From: a virus
Reading direction: 5' to 3' (one strand)
Virus record (IMG/VR): IMGVR_UViG_3300050120_000022
Location: 1-48,246 of that record
Length of the DNA: 48,246 nt
A model generated the notes under the pieces. That model saw nothing but the letters and a program-made list of their open reading frames with translations, did no database searches and was not told the DNA's origin. A program made the position numbers and the translations under genes. Below, piece by piece: positions 47,485-48,246 of this stretch. The stretch's first letter is position 1, and each line of letters begins with the position of its first letter.

Positions 47485-47911
47485 TGTTCCTGCTCAGATA
47501 AAGAATTGCCTTGGCAAGTGTGTCTTGATTGTCTTTGGAATATCCCAACATGCAATTGCAATGATTGCAGAGTATTCCTCTTACTCTACCTGTTTTATGA
47601 TCGTGGTCAACATGCCAATTTTTGCCATTGTGCTTATCAATTTTGCAGATAGCACAGCAATTATTTTGAGCTAACAATAAATCACCATATTCTTCTGGAG
47701 TTATGGCATACTTTCGTTTTAGATCGTGTTTTCTATAAGTGGCTTTTCTCTTTTCAGGATTAGCTTTTGCCCATGCGGCTTGTCTAGCGTTTGCAGCGTC
47801 CTTATTTGCAGCACGCAATGCACGATTGTAAACGCGATGCTTCGCTCGGTTGACCTCCAAGTTAGCTTGATAGCGGTTTCGTTGGTATTCACTTCTATCC
47901 GGTATATTCAT
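47474..47911 (-). CDS. HNH endonuclease, endonuclease VII family (paralogue C)
   Basis: 145 aa from the ATG at 47911; a start at 47950 would overlap the upstream gene more deeply. CCAICKIDKHNGKNWHVDHDHKTG and VRGILCNHCNCMLGYSKDN give the zinc and HNH core shared with the paralogues at 2259 and 30057. The N-terminal half is Arg/Lys/Ala-rich helix. It overlaps the HNH_3 gene upstream by 17 bp and the helicase downstream by 11 bp. Confidence 0.87.
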   Translation of the reverse strand: MNIPDRSEYQRNRYQANLEVNRAKHRVYNRALRAANKDAANARQAAWAKANPEKRKATYRKHDLKRKYAITPEEYGDLLLAQNNCCAICKIDKHNGKNWHVDHDHKTGRVRGILCNHCNCMLGYSKDNQDTLAKAILYLSRNNAT

Positions 47912-48206
47912 GCCCAAAATACTCTTCCCATTCCTTGCGCTCTCTTGCATCGATTATAGTTGCTACATAGTAATGTTGCAACGATGAATAAAAGCCGTGT
48001 TGATCGTGGCCCAACACTTCTAAATTCGACGGTTTGTTGTTATGTCTAACCGCGTCTTTATGGTGTACGTCTTCATCTTTTCGCAATTTTCTTCCGAGTC
48101 TTTTTGCAGCTATAACACGGTGTTCGTATTGCCCGCGCAACGGCCCCGCTGTATGTTTCCAATAACCCTTTGCGGTAAGCGTAAAGCCTTTGCGTTTGGT
48201 TTTCAT
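47895..48206 (-). CDS. HNH_3-type homing endonuclease
   Basis: 103 aa. GQYEHRVIAAKRLGRKL followed by EDVHHKDAVRHNNKPSNLEVLGHDQH is the HNH_3 pattern (EHRV...VHHKD...N...NLE.L). The N-terminal GFTLTAKGYWKHTAGPL resembles the short lead of phage members. First 108 bp are repeated at window position 1-108 because of the circle. Adjacent to an endonuclease VII-type enzyme, so two homing-type genes lie side by side. Confidence 0.85.
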   Translation of the reverse strand: MKTKRKGFTLTAKGYWKHTAGPLRGQYEHRVIAAKRLGRKLRKDEDVHHKDAVRHNNKPSNLEVLGHDQHGFYSSLQHYYVATIIDARERKEWEEYFGHEYTG

Positions 48207-48246
48207 TGATTGAGATTTACCGGATACTTTGCAATTGGTGGAGCAG
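48099..48246. repeat. terminal direct repeat, copy 2 (circle junction)
   Basis: Second copy of the 148-bp end repeat, identical to 1-148 except at 48225. It contains the intact 5' end of the HNH gene that ends at 47895, and the last 44 bases of the lipoprotein gene that is complete at 105-242. Confidence 0.9.

Noticed and set aside
1-48246. CCTGG bias as Dcm/EcoRII avoidance
   Set aside because: CCWGG enzymes cut both orientations equally, and CCTGG itself is abundant, so the site is not avoided; only its orientation is constrained.

Overview
The window is a complete, circularly assembled genome of a tailed phage with a contractile tail (myovirus morphology). The first 148 bases recur as the last 148 bases with one mismatch, so the unique genome is about 48,098 bp. 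I see no integrase, excisionase, partition system or clear CI-type repressor, so it looks virulent. It is probably from an uncultivated or metagenomic source. The host is not shown directly. Two tail-fibre-region proteins carry Sec signal peptides followed by N-terminal modules that remind me of proteins from soil Acidobacteria; that host guess is weak.

Layout. (1) A leftward replication and recombination operon runs from 4467 down to 1 and, across the circle junction, from 48206 down to 42328. In transcription order it encodes two small unknown proteins, a DUF7173-like protein, a zinc ribbon, a tiny basic peptide, a Sak4-like ATPase, an endonuclease VII-type HNH enzyme, an ssDNA-binding protein, a DUF3268 protein, a PD-(D/E)XK nuclease, a small lipoprotein, two HNH-type enzymes, a RadD-like helicase, a MazG-like pyrophosphohydrolase, a 59-residue protein, a sliding-clamp-like protein and a family B DNA polymerase. 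(2) A divergent promoter at 4468-4566 drives the rightward primase-polymerase/helicase gene, followed by an AT-rich repeat region that is a candidate origin. (3) From 7.3 to 16.8 kb lies an accessory region of small genes. It includes a VRR-NUC nuclease, HNH protein, alanine-rich Imm-5-like protein, T4-Imm-like superinfection immunity protein, the lysis genes and a circularly permuted tmRNA gene. (4) From 16.9 to 25 kb are the packaging and head genes: TerS, TerL, portal, MuF, protease/scaffold, cement and major capsid. (5) From 25 to 42.3 kb are connectors, sheath, tube, chaperone with a probable -1 frameshift, tape measure with lytic transglycosylase, baseplate, fibres and a beta-helix tailspike. 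The late genes and the replication operon converge on a pair of hairpins at 42262-42330.

Most notable signals. First, a permuted (two-piece) ssrA/tmRNA at about 12757-13075 has a complete 7-bp acceptor stem with the G3:U alanine identity pair, a T-arm, encoded CCA, a P2 helix, and a candidate tag frame ending in Ala-Ala. Second, CCTGG occurs about 66 times on the + strand while CCAGG occurs once, regardless of gene direction. This site-orientation bias resembles the one that lets T7 escape the type III enzyme EcoP15I. Third, several promoters place the -10 box only 6-8 nt before the ATG, implying leaderless early mRNAs. Three endonuclease VII paralogues sit in operons with seamless start/stop overlaps.
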